Shown: piece by piece, positions 25,996-34,754 of the stretch
Numbering within the stretch: the stretch's first letter is position 1
Layout of the letters: every line of letters starts with the position of its first letter
Origin: Flavobacteriales bacterium
Lineage (GTDB): Bacteria > Bacteroidota > Bacteroidia > Flavobacteriales_F > PHOS-HE28
Length of the DNA: 64,000 nt
NCBI GenBank assembly: GCA_016713865.1
Contig: JADJOG010000005.1
Coordinates: 106,738 to 170,737, forward strand
Direction of reading: 5' to 3'
Notes under the pieces: generated by a model
What the model saw: only the letters and a program-made list of their open reading frames with translations
Databases searched by the model: none
Told to the model about the DNA's origin: nothing
Made by a program: the position numbers and the translations under genes

Positions 25996-26700
25996 ATGCT
26001 TGTAACCGCGGAAGGCTTCACCCTTCTCGCCATCGCCCATGGCGATAGGAGCACCATACTGAAAGCCTGGACCCGCCACGGGGGCGCGCGTTCGTATGTG
26101 GTGCGAATAGGCGCAAAGGGACCGCATTCAGCCCTGCAACCACTGGCCCGGATTGAGATTATCGCCGATGAAAGGCCCGACCGCGAGCTGCATGCCGCGC
26201 GATCGGTGCGCGTGCGGCAACCCTTCTTGCGTATCCCATACGACCCCGTGCGCGGCGCGGTGGCCCTTTTCGCGCAGGAGCTGCTGGTGCGCGTGCTCCG
26301 CGGCGAAAGCGCCGATGAAGAGCTGCATGCCGTGGTAGAAGAGGCGATTGAAGCCATCGACTCGGCGCCCGACCTCCGCTGGCTGCCGCACCTCTTGCTG
26401 CTCCGATTGTGCGGCCCTCTCGGCTTCAGGCCCGAAGTCCCGGAACCGGGCAACGACCATTTCGACCTTCACGAAGGCCGATTCGTGACCGGAGGAGCGC
26501 GCCACGGGAATCTCCTCGCCCCCCCGCTGAGCACCACGCTGTCCCAACTGTTGAATGCGCAGCATTGGAGCGGCCCAGCGGGCATTTCCGCCACGCAGCG
26601 CGGAGACCTGCTCGATCATTTGCTTCTCTACTACCGCCTGCACATCGATGGGCTTGGCGAGATGCGCTCGCCCGCCGTGCTGCATGCCGCGCTTGGCTAG
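25996..26700 (+). CDS. recO: DNA repair protein RecO
   Basis: A 234-residue RecO: N-terminal OB fold (MLVTAEGFTLLAIAHGD ... YVVRIG) followed by the helical part with IPYDPVRGAVALFAQELL and the closing YYRLHIDGLGEMRSPAVL. It loads RecA onto gapped DNA together with RecF and RecR. The cysteines of the RecO zinc finger are missing, as in many Bacteroidota. Start: ATG at 25996, 14 bases after the porZ stop; the frame extends slightly upstream inside porZ. Confidence 0.88.
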   Translation: MLVTAEGFTLLAIAHGDRSTILKAWTRHGGARSYVVRIGAKGPHSALQPLARIEIIADERPDRELHAARSVRVRQPFLRIPYDPVRGAVALFAQELLVRVLRGESADEELHAVVEEAIEAIDSAPDLRWLPHLLLLRLCGPLGFRPEVPEPGNDHFDLHEGRFVTGGARHGNLLAPPLSTTLSQLLNAQHWSGPAGISATQRGDLLDHLLLYYRLHIDGLGEMRSPAVLHAALG

Positions 26701-26714
26701 GGCCCTTCAGCGGG

Positions 26715-26722
26715 TACATTCG
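26715..26722 (+). promoter_or_regulatory. -7 box (TACATTCG) for the S9 peptidase
   Basis: A TAnnTTTG variant 15 bases before the ATG at 26738. Confidence 0.45.
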
Positions 26723-26737
26723 GCCTCCCGAAACAAG

Positions 26738-28945
26738 ATGCAAAGCCGCCTTCCCATCGCATGTGCCCTGGCCATAGCGGCGCAGGGCTGCACCAACCCT
26801 CCGACTTCCATGACCGAAGCCGACCAGCTCACGGCCCCCGTTGCTGTGAAGAAACCGCATGCCATCACTGCGCATGGCCACACGCGCAACGACGAGTACC
26901 ACTGGATGCGTCTCAGCGAGGAACAGCGCAACGCCGCCGAGCCGGACTCGCTCACGCGCGCGGTGATCGACCACCTCAACGCCGAGAACGCATACACCGA
27001 GGCCGTGCTCAGCCCTGTGAAGCAACTGCGTGAGGACATCTTCAAAGAGATGAAGGCGCGGATCAAGGAGCAGGACATCAGTGTGCCTTACCGCGAGAAC
27101 GGCTACTGGTACCAGCAGCGCTACGACACGGGCAAGGAGTATCCAATTCACTTGCGCGCATCAGCTAATAGCGATGCTTGGCCAGCGGAGAATGATGTCG
27201 CATGGAGCGTGATGCTCGATGAGAACCAACTCGCTCAGGGAGCCACCTACTTCGATCTTGGCGACTTCGAGATCAGCCCGAACAACGGATTGGCGGCATA
27301 CAGCACCGATCGCGTGGGGCGCCGCATCTACGACATCCGTTTCCGCGATCTGGCTACCGGCAAGGACCTGCCCGATGTGATCGAGGCCACGGCCGGCGGT
27401 TGCGCCTTCGCCGACGACCGTACGGTGTTCTACAGCCGCAAGGACAACACGCTGCGCAGCTACCGCATCTACCGGCACGTGCTCGGCACCGATGCCGCGA
27501 ACGATGTGCTCGTGTTCGAGGAGACGGACCCGGCCTTCAGCTGCGATGTGTACCGCAGCCGCAGTAATCGCTTCGTGATGATCACGTCTGGGAGCACGCT
27601 CAGCGATGAGCATCTTTTGTTGCCTGTGGAGGAGCCGCTAGGCGAGTTCCGCACATTCCTGAAGCGCGAAGAAGAGCACGAGCACAGCGTGCAGCATGTG
27701 CCCGGCACGAATGGCGCTCCCGGCAAATGGCTCATCGTCACCAATTGGAAGGCGCTCAACTTCCGCTTGATGGAATGCGGCGAGCGTGAGACCGGCGACA
27801 AGTCGAAATGGAAGGAGGTGATCGCGCACCGTGCCGAGGTCCTTCTGGAGGATGTGGAATCGTTCCGAGACCACTTGGTGATCACCGAGCGCCGCGAGGG
27901 GCTCACGCATCTGCGCGTGCGCAGGCTCAGCACCAACACCGAGCACGAGATCACCTTCAATGATCCGGCCTACGTGGCCTATGGCGGCACCAATCCTGAA
28001 TGGGACACGCACCTGTTCCGGTATGGATACACATCGCTCACCACGCCAAGCAGCGTCTATCAGCACGACCTGCTCACCGAGCAGAACACTTTGCTGAAGC
28101 AGCAGGAAGTGATCGGCACGTTCAAGGCGGAGGATTACACGAGCGAGCGCATCTGGGTGCCGGCACGCGATGGCGCACAAGTCCCGGTGAGCATCGTGTA
28201 CCGAAAGGGAACACCGATCGATGGCACATCGCCGCTGCTGCTCTACGGCTACGGCAGCTACGGTTATAGCATCGACCCCACCTTCAGCGGGGCGCGCCTG
28301 AGCGTGCTCGATCGCCGTTTCGTCTTCGCCATCGCGCATATCCGTGGCGGCGAAGAGATGGGGCGCGAGTGGTACGAGAACGGCAAGATGGAGCACAAGG
28401 TGAACACCTTCACGGACTTCATCGATTGCGCGGATCACCTGGTTGCGAAGAGGTATGCCGACCCCAAGCGCGTTTTCTGCCACGGCGGAAGCGCTGGCGG
28501 GTTGCTCGTTGGTGCCGTGGTGAACATGCGCCCCGACCGCTGGAAGGCGGTGTGCGCCGAGGTGCCTTTCGTTGATGTGGTGACCACCATGCTCGACGAG
28601 AGCATCCCGCTCACCACGGGCGAATTCGATGAGTGGGGCGACCCCAAAGAGAAGGAGGCTTACGACCGCATGTTCTCCTATTCACCGTACGACAACATCG
28701 CCGATGCGGAATACCCGGCCATGCTCGTCACCACCGGATTCCACGATAGCCAGGTGCAGTACTGGGAGCCGGCGAAGTGGGTTCAGCGCTTGCGCGAGCA
28801 CCAGCAATCAAGCGCGCCGATCGTGCTGCATACCAACATGGAAGCAGGACACGGAGGCGCATCAGGACGATTCGAGCGACTGAAGGAAGTAGCCTTGGTG
28901 TACGCCTTCTTCCTTGAACAGGCGGGCTTGGTGAAGCGCGACTAG
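26738..28945 (+). CDS. ptrB: S9A prolyl oligopeptidase family protein, oligopeptidase B-like
   Basis: A 735-residue exported serine peptidase. The N-terminus (MQSRLPIACALAIAAQGC) is a signal sequence with a possible but imperfect lipobox. The N-terminal beta-propeller begins HGHTRNDEYHWMRLSEEQ, as in oligopeptidase B. The catalytic domain has the nucleophile in CHGGSAGGLLVG, the aspartate in TTGFHDSQVQYWEPAKW, and the histidine in MEAGHGGASGRF. By family it cleaves short peptides after basic residues or proline; oligopeptidase B is favoured by overall likeness. The stop overlaps the convergent small gene by four bases. Confidence 0.88.
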   Translation: MQSRLPIACALAIAAQGCTNPPTSMTEADQLTAPVAVKKPHAITAHGHTRNDEYHWMRLSEEQRNAAEPDSLTRAVIDHLNAENAYTEAVLSPVKQLREDIFKEMKARIKEQDISVPYRENGYWYQQRYDTGKEYPIHLRASANSDAWPAENDVAWSVMLDENQLAQGATYFDLGDFEISPNNGLAAYSTDRVGRRIYDIRFRDLATGKDLPDVIEATAGGCAFADDRTVFYSRKDNTLRSYRIYRHVLGTDAANDVLVFEETDPAFSCDVYRSRSNRFVMITSGSTLSDEHLLLPVEEPLGEFRTFLKREEEHEHSVQHVPGTNGAPGKWLIVTNWKALNFRLMECGERETGDKSKWKEVIAHRAEVLLEDVESFRDHLVITERREGLTHLRVRRLSTNTEHEITFNDPAYVAYGGTNPEWDTHLFRYGYTSLTTPSSVYQHDLLTEQNTLLKQQEVIGTFKAEDYTSERIWVPARDGAQVPVSIVYRKGTPIDGTSPLLLYGYGSYGYSIDPTFSGARLSVLDRRFVFAIAHIRGGEEMGREWYENGKMEHKVNTFTDFIDCADHLVAKRYADPKRVFCHGGSAGGLLVGAVVNMRPDRWKAVCAEVPFVDVVTTMLDESIPLTTGEFDEWGDPKEKEAYDRMFSYSPYDNIADAEYPAMLVTTGFHDSQVQYWEPAKWVQRLREHQQSSAPIVLHTNMEAGHGGASGRFERLKEVALVYAFFLEQAGLVKRD

Positions 28946-29184
28946 CTCGCGAGGCTCTCGACGGAGACGATCTCGCTCGGAGCGATCGGGATCACTTGGG
29001 CCGAGTCGCCGCTGGTGAGGCGCTCGTAGTCGCGCACGCTGGCGAAGAAGAGACGCTTGGTGCCATCGACACCAGCCGCTTCGCTTGTTTCCACCTCCCA
29101 TACAACACCGAAGACTTCCTTGCCGCTGCGCAGCTTGAAACGGCAATGCTGATGAGCGAATCGGCGGATGTTGGCGACTTCCAT
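28942..29184 (-). CDS. small conserved-looking protein of unknown function
   Basis: 80 codons from the ATG at 29184 (MEVANIRRFAHQHCRFKLRS). The product is a small beta-rich protein (KEVFGVVWEVE, RLFFASVRDYERL, VIPIAPSEIVSVE) without signal peptide. It is not recognised. The frame extends to 29253, but a TATTTTTC box 16 bases before the ATG at 29184 supports the shorter form. It converges on ptrB with a four-base overlap of stops. Confidence 0.6.
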   Translation of the reverse strand: MEVANIRRFAHQHCRFKLRSGKEVFGVVWEVETSEAAGVDGTKRLFFASVRDYERLTSGDSAQVIPIAPSEIVSVESLAS

Positions 29185-29200
29185 GGCGTAAGCGACAGCG

Positions 29201-29208
29201 GAAAAATA
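29201..29208 (-). promoter_or_regulatory. -7 box (TATTTTTC) for the small protein gene
   Basis: One mismatch from TAnnTTTG, 16 bases before the ATG at 29184. Confidence 0.35.
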
Positions 29209-29237
29209 GATGGATGTGGATCGGATGCGCGCGAAAC

Positions 29238-29268
29238 TTTTCCACACGAGCACCCGGCCTGTGGAAAA
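29238..29268. terminator. inverted repeat TTTTCCACA / TGTGGAAAA after DUF4837 gene
   Basis: A nine-base-pair inverted repeat with a 13-base loop lies 18 bases past the DUF4837 stop on the minus strand, where a terminator would be. Each arm also fits the relaxed DnaA-box pattern TTWTNCACA, so DnaA binding is an alternative reading. Confidence 0.45.
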
Positions 29269-29286
29269 ACGGAAGCGGTTGACCAG

Positions 29287-30315
29287 CTATTGCGCGCCGG
29301 CTGCAAGCCCCTCATCGAAGCGTAGTGAATACAGCAACGCTTCCAACTCACGCACATAGGCGCGCTTATCGAACTGCGGAGCATACACGAAGCCTTCAAC
29401 AGTGACCACACGCTGTCCGCTCGGATCAACGGTGCTCAGGCTCACGAAAGGCCCGCCCATCTTGGCTCCGTGCATGCCGTAAAGCCCATGCATCGCATAC
29501 GCGAATCGGCCATCGAGCTTAACCGCATTCCCAACAGGCATGAGGTTCATGTGCTCGAAGGATCGCTGCACGATCATATAGGACCCCGGCTCTGACCCGG
29601 GCACTCCGACTTTCGTAACGGAGTCGCGCTGATCCACGAGGAATGGAACACTCCATGTGGAATCACTGAAGTAGGGGTGCGCATGCACGAGGATGCCCTC
29701 AATCACGTGGTGCTCAAGACCGCTGCCGCTCACAACGCGATCACGCTGCATCCAGGCGAACCCGTCATCGAGCTTGCGCAGATGATAACCCGTCGGGATA
29801 TCGAGCGAGACTCCGATGCGGCTCTTCAGCTGTCCGGCAAGTGCTTCATCGCGCTCCTTGCGCAATCGCCCAGCGATTCGCGTGCGCTGATGAGCCTCGA
29901 GCGATCGGGTAGCATCCAGGGATTGCTCATTCCAAGCATCCAGCCATGCTTCAGCATTCCGCGCCGCCAAGCGCAGTAGGAGCTGTCCGCGCGCGTGCAC
30001 ATCGCGCCTCGCCTCGAAAGCAGCGCTGTCGGCGCCGATATCGCAGTAGAGCACGCTATGGTGAACAGCGAGCAGGGAGGAGAAATCCTTGGGTTGGCAC
30101 TGGGCCACGCGGTACATGCGCTCGGGTTGCGGCATGCCTTGTATCGGCTGTTCCAGGATGGCGCGAACCGCGGCGCCCGGCGGGCCCTCCCAATGCCCCT
30201 TCGCCATCACAACGAGCACTTCATCCTGCCCGCCCCCGCTGTTCGGAAGCGGTCGCGTGCGCTCATCGCAGCCGATGAGCACGATGGTCAATGCTGCAAG
30301 GAGCGCTCGCATCAT
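29287..30315 (-). CDS. DUF4837-family lipoprotein
   Basis: A 342-residue protein with a lipoprotein signal (MMRALLAALTIVLIGC, lipobox LIGC) and the features of DUF4837: DEVLVVMAKGHWEGPPGAAV near the N-terminus and GPFVSLSTVDPSGQRVVTVEG near the C-terminus (the latter is split here into recognisable blocks PFVSLSTVD and EGFVYAP). The family's function is unknown; it is common in Flavobacteria. Its ATG overlaps the stop of the LysM transglycosylase by four bases, pointing to an envelope-related operon. Confidence 0.88.
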   Translation of the reverse strand: MMRALLAALTIVLIGCDERTRPLPNSGGGQDEVLVVMAKGHWEGPPGAAVRAILEQPIQGMPQPERMYRVAQCQPKDFSSLLAVHHSVLYCDIGADSAAFEARRDVHARGQLLLRLAARNAEAWLDAWNEQSLDATRSLEAHQRTRIAGRLRKERDEALAGQLKSRIGVSLDIPTGYHLRKLDDGFAWMQRDRVVSGSGLEHHVIEGILVHAHPYFSDSTWSVPFLVDQRDSVTKVGVPGSEPGSYMIVQRSFEHMNLMPVGNAVKLDGRFAYAMHGLYGMHGAKMGGPFVSLSTVDPSGQRVVTVEGFVYAPQFDKRAYVRELEALLYSLRFDEGLAAGAQ

Positions 30316-31778
30316 CCTTTCGGTTCGCTCACGCGGATGCGAGAACCCGGCTTCAATCCGTTGGTCATTCCATCGTTCATGCGGCGAAGGTCGTCGACGC
30401 TCACGCCAGGATAGCGCTGCGCGATGCTCCAGAGCGTATCGCCCGGTTGCACCATGTGGTAACCACTGGCATCGGAGCGCGGCGAGGTTTGGGCCGTCCG
30501 TTCCGTTGCCGATGCGCTTTTCTTGAGCAGCAGTTTCTGCCCAGGCCGAATCATGTCGTTGCGCAGGCCGTTGAGTTGACGGAGCTGCTGCACGCTCATG
30601 CCGTAGCGCTTCGCGATGCTTCCGAGCGATTCGCCCTTGCGCACGGTGTGGTGCCGCTCGGCGTGGCGCTCGGTGGCGGGAACGGGGCGATCGAAAGCAA
30701 CAGGCGGCTTGGTCCCGGGGTTCGCAGCGTAGTAGCTGTAACGCAACACATCCTCGTTGCTGATGAAGATGGGAACGGCATCCTTCGGCAAGTACACCGT
30801 GATGGGCTGATCCACATCGGGCACTACGCCAAGCTTCAGCATCGGATTCAATTCGCGCAGCTCTTGCACTGTGCCGCCGCTGAGCACTGCGATCGCTGCG
30901 AGATCAAGCGGGAAGCACACCTGCACGGTGTCCACTTCGTAGGCGCAATACGTGGGCGCGATGGGGTAGAGGTTATGGTCCGCGTGGTGCTCGAACAGGT
31001 AGTTCACCGCGATGAAGGCCGGCACATAGCCACGTGTCTCTCGCGGCAGGAAATCATAGATCTTCCAGTAGTCCTTCACGCCGCCTGCGCGACGGATGGC
31101 CTTGTTCACATTGCCCGGACCGCAGTTGTAGGCCGCCATGGCCAGTTCCCAATTGCCATAGAGCTTGTGCAGGTAACTGAGGTAGCGGCAGGCGGCCTCG
31201 GTGCTCTTGTACACGTCGTGACGCTCGTCGATGTAGCTGTCGGCCTTCAAGCCATAGAGCTTGCCGGTGGGCAGCATGAATTGCCAAAGGCCAACTGCGC
31301 CCGCGCGTGATCGCGCGCTTGGATTCAGCGCGCTCTCGATCACCGCCAGGTATTTCATCTCCAGCGGCATGCGGTGGCGGTCCAGGTGCTGCTCGAAGGT
31401 GGGGAAGTAGAGTTCAGCAAGGCCGAGCATGCGCGAGCTCATCTCTCGCTTGCGCACCACGTAGAGGTCGATGTACGACTGCACCACACGGTTATACACC
31501 AGCTCGAAGGGCGTGTTGGCATCGAGCACGGCCAAGCGCTGGCGCATCTCCGCTTCGCTCCAGGTGGGCACATGGTCGGCCGCGAAGCCATGCTTGTTGT
31601 GGTGCGCGGTATCGGTGGTGAAGGGCGAATGCTTGATCCAATGCAGATTGGCCAGGTCGTCGAGCCGCGCCATGATAGGGTCGTCGGCAGGGAGGGCCAG
31701 AGGGCCTTGATCGTCCTGCGCTACTGCGACCAGCGGAAGCAGCAGCGCGAATGCGAGGTATCGGGGCATAAAAGACAT
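30312..31778 (-). CDS. MltD-like lytic transglycosylase with LysM domains
   Basis: A 488-residue periplasmic peptidoglycan-cleaving enzyme. After a signal peptide (MPRYLAFALLLPLVAVAQ) comes an SLT domain with the catalytic glutamate in AVIESALNPSARSRAGAVG, then GLWQFMLPTGKLYGL and MAAYNCGPGNVNKAI. Two LysM domains follow at the C-terminus (HTVRKGESLGSIAKRYGMS; HMVQPGDTLWSIAQRYPGVS) that bind glycan strands. The first start is the ATG at 31778, five bases after a TACCTTCG box; the ATG at 31769 is an equally good start with a short leader. Confidence 0.92.
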   Translation of the reverse strand: MSFMPRYLAFALLLPLVAVAQDDQGPLALPADDPIMARLDDLANLHWIKHSPFTTDTAHHNKHGFAADHVPTWSEAEMRQRLAVLDANTPFELVYNRVVQSYIDLYVVRKREMSSRMLGLAELYFPTFEQHLDRHRMPLEMKYLAVIESALNPSARSRAGAVGLWQFMLPTGKLYGLKADSYIDERHDVYKSTEAACRYLSYLHKLYGNWELAMAAYNCGPGNVNKAIRRAGGVKDYWKIYDFLPRETRGYVPAFIAVNYLFEHHADHNLYPIAPTYCAYEVDTVQVCFPLDLAAIAVLSGGTVQELRELNPMLKLGVVPDVDQPITVYLPKDAVPIFISNEDVLRYSYYAANPGTKPPVAFDRPVPATERHAERHHTVRKGESLGSIAKRYGMSVQQLRQLNGLRNDMIRPGQKLLLKKSASATERTAQTSPRSDASGYHMVQPGDTLWSIAQRYPGVSVDDLRRMNDGMTNGLKPGSRIRVSEPKG

Positions 31779-31783
31779 GGAGC

Positions 31784-31791
31784 CGAAGGTA
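31784..31791 (-). promoter_or_regulatory. -7 box (TACCTTCG) for the MltD-like gene
   Basis: Ends five bases before the ATG at 31778, or 14 before that at 31769; a leaderless transcript is predicted if the first ATG is used. Confidence 0.45.
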
Positions 31792-31855
31792 CCCGTATTA
31801 CGCAGGAAGGGCCGCCATCGTATGCGGGCGGTTCGTTCACAACAAGGTGTGGACG

Positions 31856-33265
31856 TTACGCCAGGAACAATGTCTTCGCCGCCGCCAGCAAGCGCGCCTC
31901 ATCGAAGGGCTTCGCCATGAGCTGCACGCCGAAGGGTAGGCCGTTGCTGTGCGTGCCGGTGGGCAGGCTGATAGCCGGCGCACCAACAAGGTTGGCCTGC
32001 ACGGTAAAGATGTCCTGCAGGTACATGGCCACGGGGTTTGTGATCTCGCCGGGCGCGAATGCGGTGCTGGGGCAGGTGGGACCGATGAGCAGGTCGTAGC
32101 GCTCAAAGGCTTCGAGTGTGCGATCACGCAGGATACGGCGCACGCGCTGGGCCTTGGCGTAGTACGCATCGTAGTAGCCAGAGCTCAAGACGAAGGTGCC
32201 GAGCAGGATCCGCCGCTTCACCTCCGGGCCGAAGCCTTCGCTGCGGCTGAGTCGATAGGTCTCTTCGACACCCTTGGCAGATGCGCTGCGGTGCCCGAAG
32301 TGGATGCCATCGAAACGCGCGAGGTTGCTGCTGGCCTCTGCGGTTGCGAGGATGTAGTACGTGGGCACCTGATGGTCGAGCAGCGGCACTTCGACCGGCT
32401 CAACCGTATGGCCTTCGTTTCGCAAGCGATCGATCTGCGCTTGCAAGTGGGCCACCACTTCGGGGTCCATACCCGCGCGCTCCAATCCTTCGCGGAAGTA
32501 GCCGATGCGCAACTTGCCCGGATCGCTGAGAGCGATGGGGTCGTTCGGCGTGCGGCTGGTGGTGCTGTCGTGCGCGTCACTGCCAGCAATCACGCTGTAC
32601 ACCGCTGTTGTGTCGTCCAAGTCGTGCGCGAAGGGGCCGATCTGGTCGAAGCTGCTGGCGAAGGCAATGAGGCCATAGCGGCTCACGCGGCCATAGGTGG
32701 GCTTGAAGCCGACCGTGCCCGTGAACGATGCTGGCTGTCGGATGCTGCCGCCGGTATCACTGCCGAGGGCCACATGCACGATGCCCGCTGCAACGCTGGC
32801 TGCCGCGCCGCCGCTGCTTCCACCGGGAACCTTCGTGGTATCCACTGGATTCTTCACAAGGCCGTACGCGCTGTTCTCGTTGCTGCTGCCCATGGCGAAC
32901 TCGTCGCAGTTGGTGCGGCCAATGATCACGGCATCGGCAGCGAGCAGGCGATCCACAACGGTTGCGCTGTACAACGAGGTGAAGCCTTCGAGTATGCGCG
33001 ACGATGCGCCCACACGATGGCCCTTGTAGCAGATGTTGTCCTTGATGCTCACGAGCATGCCCGCGAGTGCACCGGCCTTGCCCGCCTTCAGCTTCGCATC
33101 CACTTCATCGGCCTTGGCCAAGGCGCTCTCGGGAAAGAGCTCGAGGAAGGCGTTGAGGTCCTTGCGGCGCTCGGCTTCGGCCAAGGCGGCTTCAACCAAT
33201 TGCCGAACAGTGGTGCCTGCGGCAATGGCCTTCCGGGCCTCGGTAAAGGTCTTCGGGATGCTCAC
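31856..33265 (-). CDS. gatA: Asp-tRNA(Asn)/Glu-tRNA(Gln) amidotransferase subunit A
   Basis: A 469-residue amidase-signature enzyme that releases ammonia from glutamine for the GatCAB complex, turning Glu-tRNA(Gln) into Gln-tRNA(Gln). The Ser-cisSer-Lys triad is present: lysine in MLVSIKDNICYKG, and serines in PGGSSGGAAASVAAG and LGSDTGGSIRQPA. GatA-specific blocks such as GTVGFKPTYGRVSRYGL support the subtype over a general amidase. The start is taken as GTG at 33265 just after tatA; the frame is open up to 33307 but that part lies inside tatA. Confidence 0.92.
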   Translation of the reverse strand: MSIPKTFTEARKAIAAGTTVRQLVEAALAEAERRKDLNAFLELFPESALAKADEVDAKLKAGKAGALAGMLVSIKDNICYKGHRVGASSRILEGFTSLYSATVVDRLLAADAVIIGRTNCDEFAMGSSNENSAYGLVKNPVDTTKVPGGSSGGAAASVAAGIVHVALGSDTGGSIRQPASFTGTVGFKPTYGRVSRYGLIAFASSFDQIGPFAHDLDDTTAVYSVIAGSDAHDSTTSRTPNDPIALSDPGKLRIGYFREGLERAGMDPEVVAHLQAQIDRLRNEGHTVEPVEVPLLDHQVPTYYILATAEASSNLARFDGIHFGHRSASAKGVEETYRLSRSEGFGPEVKRRILLGTFVLSSGYYDAYYAKAQRVRRILRDRTLEAFERYDLLIGPTCPSTAFAPGEITNPVAMYLQDIFTVQANLVGAPAISLPTGTHSNGLPFGVQLMAKPFDEARLLAAAKTLFLA

Positions 33266-33275
33266 GACGGCCGGG

Positions 33276-33470
33276 CTACTTCGCGTCGTCCTTCTTCTCG
33301 CCCTCAACGCCGTCCTTGGCGTTCTTGAATTCTTTCATGCCCTGGCCCAAGCCGCGCATGAGTTCGGGGATCTTCTTTCCGCCGAAGAGGAGGAGCAGCA
33401 CCACCACGACAAGGACGATCTGCCAAGGACCAATCATGCCCAGCAGGATGGATAACGGGAAGAGGCTCAT
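33276..33470 (-). CDS. tatA: twin-arginine translocase subunit TatA/TatE
   Basis: A 64-residue TatA: one N-terminal membrane helix (PWQIVLVVVVLLLLFGG), the FGGKKIPELMRGLGQGMKEF amphipathic helix, and a charged tail. It forms the pore of the Tat system. tatC is not in the window. It is followed ten bases later by gatA. Confidence 0.93.
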   Translation of the reverse strand: MSLFPLSILLGMIGPWQIVLVVVVLLLLFGGKKIPELMRGLGQGMKEFKNAKDGVEGEKKDDAK

Positions 33471-33492
33471 GGATGTGCGGTTGAAGCGCGGT

Positions 33493-33500
33493 CAAAAGTA
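33493..33500 (-). promoter_or_regulatory. -7 box (TACTTTTG) for tatA
   Basis: An exact TAnnTTTG match 22 bases upstream of the tatA ATG. Confidence 0.5.
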
Positions 33501-33515
33501 GCCGTTTCGGGCCGC

Positions 33516-34754
33516 CTACTCGCGGTAGAGCCACAGTGCGGGATCCACGTTCACCAAACCGTCGGCGGTGATGCGCCAGACCTCGATGTGGGCCACCGCG
33601 CCATCGTCGCCGGTGAGCACCGTGCCGATGGCCTGCTTGGTGCTCAGCTTATCGCCTTTGGCCACGCTCACGCTGGCCAGGTTGCTATACACCGTGCGGT
33701 AGGCGCCATGGCTCACGATCACGGCCTTGCCCGCGCCGGGCAACACGATCACACTGGTGACCTCGCCGCGGAACAGCGCGCGCACGCTGGCGCCTTTCTC
33801 CGTGGTGATGTCGATGCCGTTGTTGTCGATCACGATGCCTTTGAGTACCGGATGCGGCTGCTTGCCATAACGGCCGGTGATCACGCCTTTCTCTACCGGC
33901 CACGGAAGCTTGCCCTTGTTCTTCTCGAAGTCGTTGCTCAGCTCGCGTGCCTCGGGCGTTAGCGTGATGTCGAGTTTGGCGGGTTTGCCGCTGGCGCCTT
34001 TCGCACCCGCTTTCGGCTTCACGGCCTCCTCAATCGCCTTGCGGATGGCCGCCTCCAGTTCGCGGCGCTGACTCTCCTGCTTCTTCTGTGTATCGCGCAA
34101 GCGGCCCTCTTCTTTCCGCAGTCCGTTGAGCGCCTGCTGCTGCCCGGCGCGGTCGGTATCGAGCTTGCGTTTCTCCTGCACCTGCTCGCTCAGCAATGTG
34201 GCTTTCTCTTGCCGCTGCTCCTTCAATGCTGTTACGCGCTCATCCAGCGATGCTTGCGTCTCTGAGATGAGCGCGGCTTGCCGACGGCGCTGAGCGGCCA
34301 ATTGGTTGATGTAGCGGCTGCGCCGGAAGGCTTGCTGGAAACTGCTGCTGGCGAAGAGATAGCTGAGACGATCATAGGCGCTGCGGTTGCGATAGGCGGC
34401 GGCGATCATGAGCGCGTAGCCTTCCTTGAGTGCTGCGAGGTCGGCCTTCATGGCAGCGATGGCTTCTTCATCGGCACGGATCCGATCATCGGCGGCGCGC
34501 ACCTCGCCATCCATGGCGCGGATCAATTGCGCGCGGGCCGCGATCTGGCTCTCGAGGAGCTGAAGCTGCTCCTGCGTGACGCGCTGCTCCTTGCGCGCCT
34601 GCTCGATCAGCGCGGTGGTGGTGCGGATCTGCTTATCCAGGGCGTCGCGGCGCTTCTCAAGCTCTTTCTTCGACTGCCCCCAAAGGAGCGCCGTTGCCAG
34701 CAATAGGGGCAGCAGCGCGATCAGGCGCAGCGGACGGTCAAGGCATCGGCTCAT
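33516..34754 (-). CDS. EnvC-like murein hydrolase activator (degenerate LytM domain)
   Basis: 412 residues: signal peptide (LIALLPLLLATALLWGQ), a long coiled coil (residues about 25-250) and a C-terminal LytM/M23 domain. Catalytic M23 peptidases have HxGxD and HxH zinc motifs; here the first reads NNGIDI (no His) and the second AHIEVW (one His), so the domain is probably not a hydrolase. This is the EnvC pattern, in which the protein recruits and activates amidases at the division site. The ATG at 34754 begins the signal peptide and overlaps the DUF4292 stop by 17 bases; the frame is open further upstream. Confidence 0.87.
   Translation of the reverse strand: MSRCLDRPLRLIALLPLLLATALLWGQSKKELEKRRDALDKQIRTTTALIEQARKEQRVTQEQLQLLESQIAARAQLIRAMDGEVRAADDRIRADEEAIAAMKADLAALKEGYALMIAAAYRNRSAYDRLSYLFASSSFQQAFRRSRYINQLAAQRRRQAALISETQASLDERVTALKEQRQEKATLLSEQVQEKRKLDTDRAGQQQALNGLRKEEGRLRDTQKKQESQRRELEAAIRKAIEEAVKPKAGAKGASGKPAKLDITLTPEARELSNDFEKNKGKLPWPVEKGVITGRYGKQPHPVLKGIVIDNNGIDITTEKGASVRALFRGEVTSVIVLPGAGKAVIVSHGAYRTVYSNLASVSVAKGDKLSTKQAIGTVLTGDDGAVAHIEVWRITADGLVNVDPALWLYRE

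Noticed and set aside
30291..31310. Plus-strand open frame opposite the MltD-like gene
   Set aside because: Antisense shadow; the minus strand has intact SLT and LysM domains.
31949..33328. Long open frame on the plus strand opposite gatA (about 459 codons)
   Set aside because: It is antisense to a clearly recognised GatA, has no family resemblance, and its composition (His/Ala/Gly/Val-rich) is that of a shadow of GC-rich coding sequence.
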